Positions 25,973 to 35,313 of a stretch of 64,000 nt of DNA are shown here, one piece after another. The notes beneath the pieces are model-generated. The model searched no databases. It had not been told where the DNA came from and was given only the letters and a program-made list of their open reading frames with translations. Every line of letters begins with the position of its first letter. The first letter of the stretch is position 1. The position numbers and the translations under genes were made by a program. The stretch is taken from assembly GCF_013300725.1 (NCBI RefSeq), contig NZ_JAAIMM010000016.1:25074-89073 (forward strand), read 5' to 3'. The DNA comes from Allocoprococcus comes (GTDB lineage: Bacteria; Bacillota; Clostridia; Lachnospirales; Lachnospiraceae).

Positions 25973-27382
25973 CTATGCACAGGTCACTCCAATAATCAGA
26001 AAACCGATACATGCAACTACTCCTGCCGTAAGTGCATATGGAAGCTGCGTCTTTACATGATCGATATGATCAGATCCGGTTGCAAGTGATGATAAAATCG
26101 TGGTATCAGAAAGCGGTGAGCAATGATCACCAAAGCATCCTCCACCCATTACAGCTGCTATTGTAGCATATACGACCGGTGTTAAAGCTCCACCCGATAT
26201 ATTCAGAGCCATCTGTACACAGATCGGTGTAACAATCGCATAGGTTCCCCATGAAGTTCCTGTAAAGAATGCTATAAAAGAAGATACTACAAAAGTCAAT
26301 GTCATAAGGATCGTCGGTGTCATCCAGCTTTCTGTAATAGAAATTACATAATCTGCAGTTCCAAGTGTGCTGCTGATAGAATTCAGGCAATATGCCATTG
26401 CAAGGATCAGCATCGCAGACATAACACTCTTAATTCCTTCTACTGCTGTGTCAACAAGTTCATTCACCGTTCCCATTTTCTGGATCAGCATTACAATGAA
26501 CTGGTATACAACGGCTGCGATAAATGCTTCCAGTGTTTTGGCACTTCCCATACACACATAAGTTCCGATCGTAACTGCGATAATGATGAGCGCCGGCATC
26601 AGAAAATTCAGAAACAGATTCGGCTTGCATCCTTCTTTTAACTGGATTTTATCAAGCTCATCACTCATCATTGGCCTTGCTTTATCGCTGATTACTTTTC
26701 CTTCTTCTTTTGCTCTTTTTTCTGCTTTACGCATAGGACCATAATCCGGGATAATTCCCACTGCGATCAGTCCGCACATCAGAACAGCTGCAATTCCGTA
26801 AAAGTTATATGGCACCATATGGATGATCACTTTCTGTGCTGCATTTGTATCCGGAATATTCTTGGTTCCAAGTGCAACCAGAAGACCTGCCATATAAATT
26901 CCCCATGAAGAAAATGGAATAACTGTACAAACCGGTGCTGATGTCGAATCACAGATGTATGCAAGCTTTTCTCTTGACACGCGTGCTTTATCTGTAATTC
27001 CTTTCATAACAGTTCCTACATAAAGTGGGCTGAAGTAATCGCTGAAGAAAATAAAAATACCAAGCAGAAACGCAAGAGACTGTGCTCCTCTCTGCTTCAG
27101 GTTCTTTTTTCCAACGACATTCGAGAATGCCTGGATCGCACCTGATTTCTGAAATAATGCCACCAGGATTCCTACAAATACTTCCAGTGCAAGGATCCAG
27201 ATAAAATCCGCATTTCCAAGTGCATTCTGCATCAGATCCGAAAATCCGAATAATAAATTATTACCGGTGATCGCAACTCCGACTACAACTCCGATCAATA
27301 TAGAAAACAACGCATTCTTTGTTGCAAATGCCAGTGCCAGCGCAATGATCGCCGGTGCTAAAGATAAAATACCATAGTCCAT
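25973..27382 (-). CDS. NhaC-family Na+/H+ antiporter-like transporter
   Basis: A 469-residue membrane protein with about 11-12 segments. The start is ATG 27382 (MDYGILSLAPAIIALALAF) with GGGGGGA before it; the frame stays open 58 codons further only because it runs antisense-free through the end of grdB. FATKNALFSILIGVVVG and, later, FTGTSWGTYAIVTPI and GGGCFGDHCSPLSDTTILSS are conserved blocks of the NhaC/arginine-ornithine-type antiporter family. It lies 14 bases after grdB, so it most likely moves the substrate or product of the Grd-type reductase, rather than only Na+/H+ (inference). Confidence 0.85.
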   Translation of the reverse strand: MDYGILSLAPAIIALALAFATKNALFSILIGVVVGVAITGNNLLFGFSDLMQNALGNADFIWILALEVFVGILVALFQKSGAIQAFSNVVGKKNLKQRGAQSLAFLLGIFIFFSDYFSPLYVGTVMKGITDKARVSREKLAYICDSTSAPVCTVIPFSSWGIYMAGLLVALGTKNIPDTNAAQKVIIHMVPYNFYGIAAVLMCGLIAVGIIPDYGPMRKAEKRAKEEGKVISDKARPMMSDELDKIQLKEGCKPNLFLNFLMPALIIIAVTIGTYVCMGSAKTLEAFIAAVVYQFIVMLIQKMGTVNELVDTAVEGIKSVMSAMLILAMAYCLNSISSTLGTADYVISITESWMTPTILMTLTFVVSSFIAFFTGTSWGTYAIVTPICVQMALNISGGALTPVVYATIAAVMGGGCFGDHCSPLSDTTILSSLATGSDHIDHVKTQLPYALTAGVVACIGFLIIGVTCA

Positions 27383-27396
27383 CTTTTTTCCCCCCG

Positions 27397-28668
27397 TTAT
27401 TTTAATAATTTTGCCAATGCTGTCTCGACAATCTCTCTTCTTCTGATAAGTTCTTTTTCCGGTGTCAGATTCGGATTTCCTGTTGGGTAAGGGATTGCTT
27501 CTGCACCGGAAATCCTTGCTGCACCAACTGTATTGGAAATAGGTGTTACTGTACATACATGAACTGCCGGAATTCCTGCTTTTTCAATCTGTTTTACAAT
27601 CGTTGCACCGCAACGTGTACAGGTACCTCAGGTACTGGTGAGAATTACACCATCTACTCCTGCATTACTCAGGATTGCACCAATCTCCATTCCCATGCGG
27701 GTTGCATCTGCTACTGAAGTTGAATTTCCGGTGGTTGTAGTCAGATATGGATAAATACTTCCTATCTTTCCTTCTTTTTCCATCATGCGAAGCACATCAA
27801 GCGGTGCTACTCTGTTTGGATCCAGGTTTGCATAGACCGGGTCGTATCCTGCATGGACAGATTCAAACTCTCCCGCTTTTAAGCCATCCATGCCTTCAAT
27901 ACTGTACTGTTTGAAAAATTTTGCTGTCGCAGCAGGCATATGGTCCGGATTGCCAAATGCGACAATTCCACCGGAAGTACAAAGTGCGATCTTTTTTCCT
28001 GCAAGAGTATCCAGTCCTTCTGCCGGTTTTACTTTTTCATAAACAGAAATTTCCAGCTCTGTTTCATATGGTTCACCTTTCAGTTTTTTCAGCAACATAT
28101 CCATCGCACGCTCAGCGCCATTCTTTTGACGGAATACATTCACTCTCTTTCCTTTTGGATAATATCCTTCTTCTTTTGGCAGACCAATTTCTTTCCCTGC
28201 AAGAAGCTTATTTGCGAATCCTGCCATAAGCTTTACTGCCTTACGCATTGCAGCTGCCGATTTACCAACTTTCAGAATATAGATATCTTTCCGGTACATC
28301 TCAACTGCCGGATTCTCTTCATAAAGACCTGTGATTGCTTCTACGTGCATCTTCTGCACGGCATCCTTACAGATATCTGCACAGGCGATTCCAAACCTAC
28401 CTGCATTAAACGCCGGTCCCGCAATGATAAGGTCCGGGCTGAGTTCCGTAATCTGCGCTTCAACAAACGCTTTTACCTCATCCATATTCTCGGCATAATA
28501 GTTATCTCCGCACACGATCGTTGCCACAATCTCGGCATCTTCGAGAAGCGGAACAAAAGCCTGTGCATTTCCTCTTGCTCCCTGCTCTATGAATGGCTTC
28601 TGATAAGCTTCTGCTTCTCCACCAATCTGACCAAAAAACTGGTTTGTATAAAATAAAACTTTCTTCAT
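27397..28668 (-). CDS. grdB: glycine/sarcosine/betaine reductase component B selenoprotein (GrdB-like), Sec at 27628-27630
   Basis: A 423-residue selenoprotein. The frame from ATG 28668 (AAGGAG upstream) reads 346 codons to GVDGVILTST, then TGA, then in the same frame GTCTRCGATIVKQIEKAG and on to LAKLLK and TAA at 27397. The UxxCxxC pattern (Sec347, Cys350, Cys353) and the following CTVTPIS and AIPYPTGNP are the conserved GrdB C-terminus, so TGA encodes selenocysteine. A SECIS-like hairpin follows it. GrdB with processed GrdE cleaves the substrate C-N bond reductively and passes a carboxymethyl group to selenoprotein A in the classic Stickland pathway. No grdA, grdC or grdD is present here, so the substrate and partner are unknown. 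Confidence 0.93.
27601..27630 (-). promoter_or_regulatory. selenocysteine UGA codon and bacterial SECIS-like hairpin
   Basis: UGA at 27628-27630; 12 bases on, CGTTGC (27610-27615) and GCAACG (27601-27606) form a perfect 6-base stem with the apical loop GGU. Bacterial SECIS elements are hairpins just 3' of the UGA with a GU-containing apical loop bound by SelB. Confidence 0.8.
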
Positions 28669-28682
28669 CTTTCTACGGCTCC

Positions 28683-29966
28683 TTAAATTGTAATTGCTCC
28701 CAGGTAAGTATTTCCCTGCAGATTGTGACCACCCATGATTCCATGGATCTCAATCAGAAGTCTTCCGTCATCCTGAATAGAATCTACATTACCACCTGTT
28801 GTCTTTGCAACATCACTTAATACGCCGATTGTTTTCTCCATCTTCGGAAGCATGATCGTTGCATTACTGTTACCGGTTGAAACAATTGCATCTGCCTCTG
28901 TGACACTGTCCGGAAGAGATTCTGACATTCCATCGACACCGGCATCTTCATTTGTAATGATCACTGTCTTGATTCCGCGCTTTTCAAGGCCCTGGCATAC
29001 AAGCATCAGATCCGTTGTCGGATTACCAAATCCTTCCTGCGAAATAATGACTCCGTCCGCACCAAGCATTTCAACCATCCGGACTGTCAGCATACAGTCT
29101 CTGTATTTTTCTTTCAGACTTACCATCAACGGATTCAGCACGATTCCCATGAAATTGATTTCTTTTCCATGCTTTTTCATACATTCTTCGATCACAGCGT
29201 TATTCAGATGATGCCAGGTCGTAGTCTTGGATCCCGGAGATACACAGTTACCGCTTACCAGTGCTCCATCCATCACTTCGAGCGGTGTGATCATCGTCGG
29301 AACCATCTGCTTGGAATCTCTTCCATAGAAATATGTATCATGCAGAAGTCCCTGACTCATGCAGTTATAGACATAGACTACTTTCGGAAGATCCGGATAC
29401 TGTGCATATTTCTCTCCAATGCTGTCCCATGTATATTCTTCTGATTCATACTCTTCCTGTCCAACTGCAAGCTGTCCCACAAATGCTGCCAGGCGGATTC
29501 CTGCCATTCTGACCATCTGTTCATGTTCATGGGCATCAAATTCCGGCTGTTTTTCGATCACCATAACCAAATGGTTCAGCTTTGAAAATGGTGTATATTC
29601 TGCCGCCGGTCCACTCATATCGATCAGTCCCTCCTGAAAGCCTACGATTGGTCCAGTCGTTGTTACTGCACACCCTTTCAGTGCATAGGTAACGCCATAT
29701 CCTCCCTCTTCCATTGTCTCTTTGAAAATTCCCGGGAAAATATCTCCTTCCAGTTTGGCACGTGGTTCAATTACATCCTTTACCGGAATAATCCTCACAG
29801 ATTCCCCCGGTCTTGCAATATCGAAATCAACTTTTTTAATTCTCTTATCTTTCATGACTTCTTCGGCCAATGATTCTTTGTTCAGATAAAGAACATGATC
29901 CCGAATTACGTTTTCCTCTCCAAATGCAATATTCTGAATTTTGATTTTTCTTAATTCTAAATGCAT
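28683..29966 (-). CDS. grdE: glycine/sarcosine/betaine reductase component B proprotein (GrdE-like)
   Basis: A 427-residue protein matching the GrdE family along its length: TYALKGCAVTTTGPIVGFQEG and LIDMSGPAAEYTPFSKLNHL near 94-132, and VMDGALVSGNCVSPGSKTTTW near 231-251. GrdE of amino-acid-fermenting clostridia is made as a proprotein and cleaved before an internal Cys near residue 242, which becomes a pyruvoyl (carbonyl) group that binds the substrate amine; here Asn240-Cys241 sits at that position. It precedes grdB by 14 bases, has AAAGGAG before the ATG and its own promoter at 30010-30038. Substrate class (glycine, sarcosine, betaine or another amine) is not resolved. Confidence 0.9.
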   Translation of the reverse strand: MHLELRKIKIQNIAFGEENVIRDHVLYLNKESLAEEVMKDKRIKKVDFDIARPGESVRIIPVKDVIEPRAKLEGDIFPGIFKETMEEGGYGVTYALKGCAVTTTGPIVGFQEGLIDMSGPAAEYTPFSKLNHLVMVIEKQPEFDAHEHEQMVRMAGIRLAAFVGQLAVGQEEYESEEYTWDSIGEKYAQYPDLPKVVYVYNCMSQGLLHDTYFYGRDSKQMVPTMITPLEVMDGALVSGNCVSPGSKTTTWHHLNNAVIEECMKKHGKEINFMGIVLNPLMVSLKEKYRDCMLTVRMVEMLGADGVIISQEGFGNPTTDLMLVCQGLEKRGIKTVIITNEDAGVDGMSESLPDSVTEADAIVSTGNSNATIMLPKMEKTIGVLSDVAKTTGGNVDSIQDDGRLLIEIHGIMGGHNLQGNTYLGAITI

Positions 29967-30009
29967 TTTTCCACTCCTTTGATTTTATTTATGTTTTTCA
30001 CATCGCTCT

Positions 30010-30038
30010 ATTATCTCACTAAAGCATTAAGATATCAA
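30010..30038 (-). promoter_or_regulatory. promoter of grdE-grdB-transporter
   Basis: Minus strand: -35 TTGATA (30033-30038), 17-base spacer, -10 GATAAT (30010-30015), about 45 bases before the grdE ATG. Confidence 0.65.
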
Positions 30039-30082
30039 TTCCATTTATAAAATAAATTGTATTTTTCTATTAGTATTCTGTT

Positions 30083-30117
30083 AAAAAGGGATGAGCATTC
30101 TGTCTGCTCATCCCCTT
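30083..30117 (-). terminator. terminator of the flavin redox operon
   Basis: Minus strand: GGGATGAGCA and TGCTCATCCC around GACAGAA, followed by TTTTTAAC. It lies 31 bases past the stop of the giant surface protein. Confidence 0.88.
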
Positions 30118-30147
30118 TGCTGATTTTTTCAGTTTACTGAATCTGCA

Positions 30148-33100
30148 TTATTTTCTTTTTCTGCGCTTCCAGGCAAAGCCGCCCATACCTACTCCGAGCG
30201 AAGAAACTGCAAGTCCTAACCAGCCAAGTACGTTTGCCGGATCTCCGGTCTTCACAGAATCGCTTCCGCTTGTCTTTGATCCATTTGTTGTACCATCTGT
30301 TTTCTTTACAGATGAGCTGTCTTTCTTTGCAAGTGCCTTGATTGCTTTGTTCAGGCTGTTTGTTGCATTATCTACTGCTTCCTGGCTTTCTTTTGCTTCC
30401 AGTGCTTTCTGGGCATCTGAAAGTGCGCTCTGCAGTGCTTTCCAGCTATCTGCTGTGTAATCTGCTTCTTTAAGCGCTTTTGCGTCTGCAATTGCTTTTT
30501 CAAGAGAAGCAGTATTGATTGCAACCGGTTCTTCTTCAGCTTTAACCAGTGCATCTTTTGCTGCATTTAAAGCAGCAAGTGCCTGATCAACTGCATCCTG
30601 ACTTTCCTTTGCTTCCAGTGCAGTACGTGCACTCTGCAGTGCTGCCTGGTATACACTCCAGCTTTCTGCTGTGTAGTCTGCTTCTTTGAGGTTATCAGCT
30701 TCTGCAATTGCAGCTTCCAGTGCTGTTGTATCAACCTCTGCCGGTGCCGGAGTCTCTGCTATCTTGTAAGTAAATGTAAGCGGAGTTGTATAACCTGTTG
30801 AAGCTACTGTAATCTGGAATTCCGTTCCAGCTACCGCATCCTTAAATGGATCTGCATCTGTCTTGATCGTACCATCCTTATTGATAATAACTACGGAGCC
30901 TCTTCCACTTGCTGCATAATCTTTACCATTTACATTTACAGAAGTAATATTTCCAAGATAAGCTTTAAGCGCATCTGTGTCAAATCCTGCTGCCTCTACA
31001 AGTTTCTTGTTCTCTGCATCATATGCTGCAGGCATATCTTTTGTTGTCAATGTAAATGTTGTAACAACATCTGCATATTTCTTGTTCTTATCTTTAATTG
31101 TGAGAGTATATTTTCCAGGTTTTACAGAAGCTGCTGCTCTGCTCTCTGTCGCTGCTTTAAAAGTCAGCACATTACCTTCTACCGACACATCCAGTCCAGC
31201 CACACTGTATTCCGGATCAAATCCATCCGGAAGCTGTACATTGATTGTAGTCTTGCCTGCTTCAATATCTGCATCTGCAACTTCTGCTTTTGTAGTTTCT
31301 GATTTTACAGGAACATAGATATCTTCGATATCCATTGTATATACCCCATTTGTTGTATAATACTCAATGCTGTCAATCGTCTTACCCATCATAGATTTAT
31401 AGTGTTCAGAAGATGTCGGGCAACCATGTACTTCACTTGTAAATCCGGTACTCCATGCGATTTCATTACCTCTCCAGATATTTTCCAGATGACGCATACC
31501 ATAAGCGGTTCCGTCTGTTGTCTTTACTACAACTGCATTTACATTATCTGATGTGATTTCTTCTGGAAGTCCAGCAAGATCAAGCTCATAATCTCCATAA
31601 GATGTTTCGGTTGAAAGTTCAGCTGTAACTCCTTCTACTTTCGTTGCTTCCTGACCTTTTACTTCACTGAACACAAGATTTCCATCTGCATCGACAGAAG
31701 CTTCTTTATAGTTTGCCGGTGCTTCTGTAAGTGGATAGTATGCATAAGATGCATTCTCAAATAATGTGTCTTTTCCAGTCAGTGTTGTGGTAGTTGTCTG
31801 TCCTCTGTTTGTAACTGTAATTTCTACGGAATCACTGTCTTTCACTTCTTTATATTTTGAAAGATCTACCGAAGGGTCTACTTTTACAGCATAAGTGATG
31901 CCATCAATCTTGGATCCATCTGCATTTTCATGGTATGATCCACCTGCAAGACCTTTGGTTCTGGTCTTGTTCTTTGTCGCAGAAGTAAATGCATCTACCG
32001 CAATATCATTACCTGTTGTTTCAGCTTTGTAGAATTCTGCGTATGGGATGTTCATGAGAACATATTGCGCTTTCACAAGAGAGCCAATTGCATCTGTCAG
32101 ATGTTTAACCTGTTCGTTTACTTCTGACTTCAATGGATTTTCTGACTTAAGGAGATCTTCTGATTCTTCCAGTTCATCCTGCATCTTCTTCCAGCTATCA
32201 GTAGTATACGCAGATTGATTCAAGGCTTTTGCTTCATCGATCTTGGCCTGCAATGCCGCTATTTCTTCTGCACTTGCTGTTTTTAATGTGGCAATATTCT
32301 CTGTTCCAACCTCAAAATTATAGCTGTAATCAGCATAACCAAGTCCATAAATCGTAATCTTCCAGTAACCGGTTCCATCTGTATTTTCCGGCAGCTGGCA
32401 TCTTAAAGAATCAGTAAGTCCAAGCTGGATCCCCATTGATTTATGCATCCAGTTATCTGCTGCAAATTTCGTTCCAAATACTCTTACCGGATTTGTATAA
32501 GTACCATCATTTCCATAGTATGTCCATTCAACAGCCTGCATTGCAGAACCAAGTCCGCCATAATTTCCATTAAAATCTACACGGATGAATTCTCCATAGC
32601 TTCCAACTTTATCTCCTGCTTTGACATCCGGAGTAACATCAGCAGTTGCAAGCTGTGTATCCTTTAATCCAGAATAAGATCCTGTTGTTCTTGCTGAAAA
32701 TGCGAAAGAACCATCTTTCTGCTTTTCTGCTGTCTTAAGACCATTTGTATTCGCTGTTACATCTGCAATCGTTTTGTATGACTTGAGCTGGTTTTCACCG
32801 TATCCACCAATCAGTTCACCGCCATTTTCTACGACTGTATATTTTTCTTTCAATGAACTCAGATCTACTGTTTTTACCTTAACCGGCACATATTTAAGAC
32901 CGGTTACTTCATATTCTTTCTGTGTAAATGAACTTCCATTTTTTGCTGTAAATACACCTTTTGCATAAGTATAAGTCGTACCATCTGTCATCACTGCCTG
33001 ATCTTTACCTTCCCAATGTGACAAATAATGTTTTTCACCCTCAGTGTCTTCAATCACTGCAGTACACTGAAAACTTCCTCTGTGAAGTCCATGGTTTGTT

Positions 33101-35244
33101 GTAGCTCTTGTAACAGTGTCAAACGCACCTTTATCATATTCATTCCTTGAATCTGTAACATCTGACGATTTTGTACTTCCTGCATTATACACCCCTTCAT
33201 TTGCCCAATATTCAGCCCAGCTCATTCCAACATAAACATAAGAATATTCACTGTCTTCTCCAGACACTTTATAAGTAAATGTATACGGCTGATATCCATC
33301 TTCTGCAATTGTTATAGCAAATGCATCTCCTGCTTTTGCATCTTTGAATACATCTTGTTCAAGATCAAGTTTACCATCTTCTTTAATCAGTTTTACTGCT
33401 TTCTTTCCAGATGTTGCATATTCTTTTCCATTTACTGTCACAGATGTAATATTTTTTAAATATATCTGATATTCGTCTGCACTTGCATCCTCCGCTTTCT
33501 CCAGCGCCGGTTCTTTTCCGTCTTCATTATATTTTGCCGGAATTGCTTCTGTATACAAATTAAATGTAGTTGAAATTGGCGCATAAACACCGCTCTTATC
33601 ATTGAGAGTTAATGTATATCTGCCTTTTTCCGGTGTCTTATTAAATGTGATTGTTCTGGTTGTGCCTTTCTCGGTTTTTGTAATATCTACTGTATAGGCA
33701 TCTTTGTCCAGTCCTTCGATTTCGTATTCTTCTTCAAAATCTTCTAGAATACTACTTACTGTGATTGCTGCACTTTTAGCATTAATTGATGTATCACTAA
33801 CAGAAACAAATCCTGAGAACTTCTTTGCGACTTTCTGATCCATTGGAATTTCATAAATTCCCTTGTCTGTGTAGTAAGTTACTTTATTGATCGTCTGTCC
33901 CATCATCGCAGCATAATCTTTATAATCAAGGTTGTTTCCCTTTGACTGTGTTACAAATCCGGTACTCCATGCAAGTTCTTTGTTTTTCCAGATATTTTCC
34001 AGATGACGAAGTCCATATTTGCTGCCTTCCTCGGTACTGATTACTACACCATATACAGTTTTAATCTCTGACGGAAGTCCGCTTATATTTAACTGATAAT
34101 CACCATATCTTGATGAAGTTGAAAACTTTGTTGTGGCATCTGATAAAGTCTGTACCTCTGTTCCTTTTATTTCACCAAAGCTCAGGCTTCCATCAGAATT
34201 TACTGTTGCTTCTTTATAGTAAGATGGTGCTTCACTTAAAATATAGTATGAATAGCTTGCACTTTCAAATAATGCATCTTTTCCAGTATAAGTTGTTGTC
34301 GTTTCACCATTTTTTGACTGTGTAGTAATATCAACTTTACTCTCATCTGTAATCTGTGTGTAATTTTTCAGTACTGATGCATCACTGATCTTAACCGGGA
34401 AAGTTACACCTGTAATATCCGATCCATCACTGTTTACATGATAAGATCCTGCTACAAGTGTTCCTCTCGTTTTCTGCTTTGTTGCTGATGAAACCGCATC
34501 CGCACCTGTCACACCTTCTGCTTTGTAGAAATCAGCATATGGAATGTTCATTAACACATAGACTTCTTTCTGTACTTCCGGAGTTTTTGCTTCAAGTGCA
34601 TCCATTGCATCTGTTAAAGCTTTTGCTGCTGCATCGACTGTTGCCTGGTCTTTTGCTGTAAGAGCATTTTTTGCTGCTGTCAGCTTTTCCTGCATATTAC
34701 TCCATGACTCTGCAGTATAATCTTCCTCTTTATCTTTAAGTGCCTCCGCCGATGCAATTGCACCACTTAACGCTGTCGTATCTACTGTTACTTCAGTTGA
34801 TGCTGCCGGAGCAGACTGAATCGCTTCGAGCGCAGCTGCTTTAACTGCCGTTGCTGTACATGTAGCACCAGTCTTTGTATCCCAACCGTTTATTGTATCT
34901 TCTGTCGCATCTTTATCTTTTAGTAATGTGTTGATTCCTTTTGACTTATTATAAGCCTTGTTAAAATAAGAATCATTAGTAGTTGAATCATATCCATTCT
35001 TAGGCGTAACCGTAATATTTGAAAATTTCCCATCGGAAACAATAAGGCTTACCTCCACATCATACTCATCCCAATCATTTTCATCATCCGGATTATTAAC
35101 AACATGCTTTGTTGCTGTATAAGTTCCATCCTTTGCAACTACACTACCCGATGCCGCAAACACCGTCGACGGGCAAAGTCCAGCTACCATCGACATCGCC
35201 ACAGCCATTGTCATAGCCTTTGTCTTAATCGTTCCCTTTCCCAT
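30148..35244 (-). CDS. 1698-residue surface protein: FMN-binding-like domain, FIVAR repeats, duplicated Tp47-like units, KTGD-type anchor
   Basis: Signal peptide 1-31. Residues 38-142 form an FMN_bind-like domain ending in WDTKTGATCTA. FIVAR-type three-helix repeats lie at about 154-218, 993-1060, 1504-1570 and 1575-1645. A long unit beginning YVLMNIPYADFYKAE occurs at 228-660 and again at 1060-1495, each followed by Ig-like strands; a diverged unit beginning YVGMSWAEYWANEG is at 670-985. These units resemble the Tp47-type domains seen in Firmicute surface proteins (tentative). Each holds a D-x-x-(S/T)-x-A-T motif (249-255, 709-715, 1084-1090). The C-terminus has SVKTGD, a hydrophobic helix and RRKRK, a wall- or membrane-anchor tail. 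Last gene of the apbE operon; likely an extracellular redox or binding protein. Function unproven. Confidence 0.75.
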   Translation of the reverse strand: MGKGTIKTKAMTMAVAMSMVAGLCPSTVFAASGSVVAKDGTYTATKHVVNNPDDENDWDEYDVEVSLIVSDGKFSNITVTPKNGYDSTTNDSYFNKAYNKSKGINTLLKDKDATEDTINGWDTKTGATCTATAVKAAALEAIQSAPAASTEVTVDTTALSGAIASAEALKDKEEDYTAESWSNMQEKLTAAKNALTAKDQATVDAAAKALTDAMDALEAKTPEVQKEVYVLMNIPYADFYKAEGVTGADAVSSATKQKTRGTLVAGSYHVNSDGSDITGVTFPVKISDASVLKNYTQITDESKVDITTQSKNGETTTTYTGKDALFESASYSYYILSEAPSYYKEATVNSDGSLSFGEIKGTEVQTLSDATTKFSTSSRYGDYQLNISGLPSEIKTVYGVVISTEEGSKYGLRHLENIWKNKELAWSTGFVTQSKGNNLDYKDYAAMMGQTINKVTYYTDKGIYEIPMDQKVAKKFSGFVSVSDTSINAKSAAITVSSILEDFEEEYEIEGLDKDAYTVDITKTEKGTTRTITFNKTPEKGRYTLTLNDKSGVYAPISTTFNLYTEAIPAKYNEDGKEPALEKAEDASADEYQIYLKNITSVTVNGKEYATSGKKAVKLIKEDGKLDLEQDVFKDAKAGDAFAITIAEDGYQPYTFTYKVSGEDSEYSYVYVGMSWAEYWANEGVYNAGSTKSSDVTDSRNEYDKGAFDTVTRATTNHGLHRGSFQCTAVIEDTEGEKHYLSHWEGKDQAVMTDGTTYTYAKGVFTAKNGSSFTQKEYEVTGLKYVPVKVKTVDLSSLKEKYTVVENGGELIGGYGENQLKSYKTIADVTANTNGLKTAEKQKDGSFAFSARTTGSYSGLKDTQLATADVTPDVKAGDKVGSYGEFIRVDFNGNYGGLGSAMQAVEWTYYGNDGTYTNPVRVFGTKFAADNWMHKSMGIQLGLTDSLRCQLPENTDGTGYWKITIYGLGYADYSYNFEVGTENIATLKTASAEEIAALQAKIDEAKALNQSAYTTDSWKKMQDELEESEDLLKSENPLKSEVNEQVKHLTDAIGSLVKAQYVLMNIPYAEFYKAETTGNDIAVDAFTSATKNKTRTKGLAGGSYHENADGSKIDGITYAVKVDPSVDLSKYKEVKDSDSVEITVTNRGQTTTTTLTGKDTLFENASYAYYPLTEAPANYKEASVDADGNLVFSEVKGQEATKVEGVTAELSTETSYGDYELDLAGLPEEITSDNVNAVVVKTTDGTAYGMRHLENIWRGNEIAWSTGFTSEVHGCPTSSEHYKSMMGKTIDSIEYYTTNGVYTMDIEDIYVPVKSETTKAEVADADIEAGKTTINVQLPDGFDPEYSVAGLDVSVEGNVLTFKAATESRAAASVKPGKYTLTIKDKNKKYADVVTTFTLTTKDMPAAYDAENKKLVEAAGFDTDALKAYLGNITSVNVNGKDYAASGRGSVVIINKDGTIKTDADPFKDAVAGTEFQITVASTGYTTPLTFTYKIAETPAPAEVDTTALEAAIAEADNLKEADYTAESWSVYQAALQSARTALEAKESQDAVDQALAALNAAKDALVKAEEEPVAINTASLEKAIADAKALKEADYTADSWKALQSALSDAQKALEAKESQEAVDNATNSLNKAIKALAKKDSSSVKKTDGTTNGSKTSGSDSVKTGDPANVLGWLGLAVSSLGVGMGGFAWKRRKRK

Positions 35245-35313
35245 AATTACCTCCTTGTTGTTGATAAAATTTATTATTAAGTCAGCTTCTACTAACCTAT
35301 AATCAAAAAAAAT

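Noticed and set aside
27628..28668. Truncated 346-residue GrdB as a pseudogene
   Set aside because: The frame continues with a conserved family C-terminus and the UGA lies at the Sec position with a hairpin after it; selenocysteine is the better reading.
30148..35244. Calling the giant protein a penicillin-binding protein because of its Tp47-like units
   Set aside because: The resemblance is at domain level only; no transpeptidase SxxK/SxN/KTG set is visible, and the KTGD near the end is an anchor motif.
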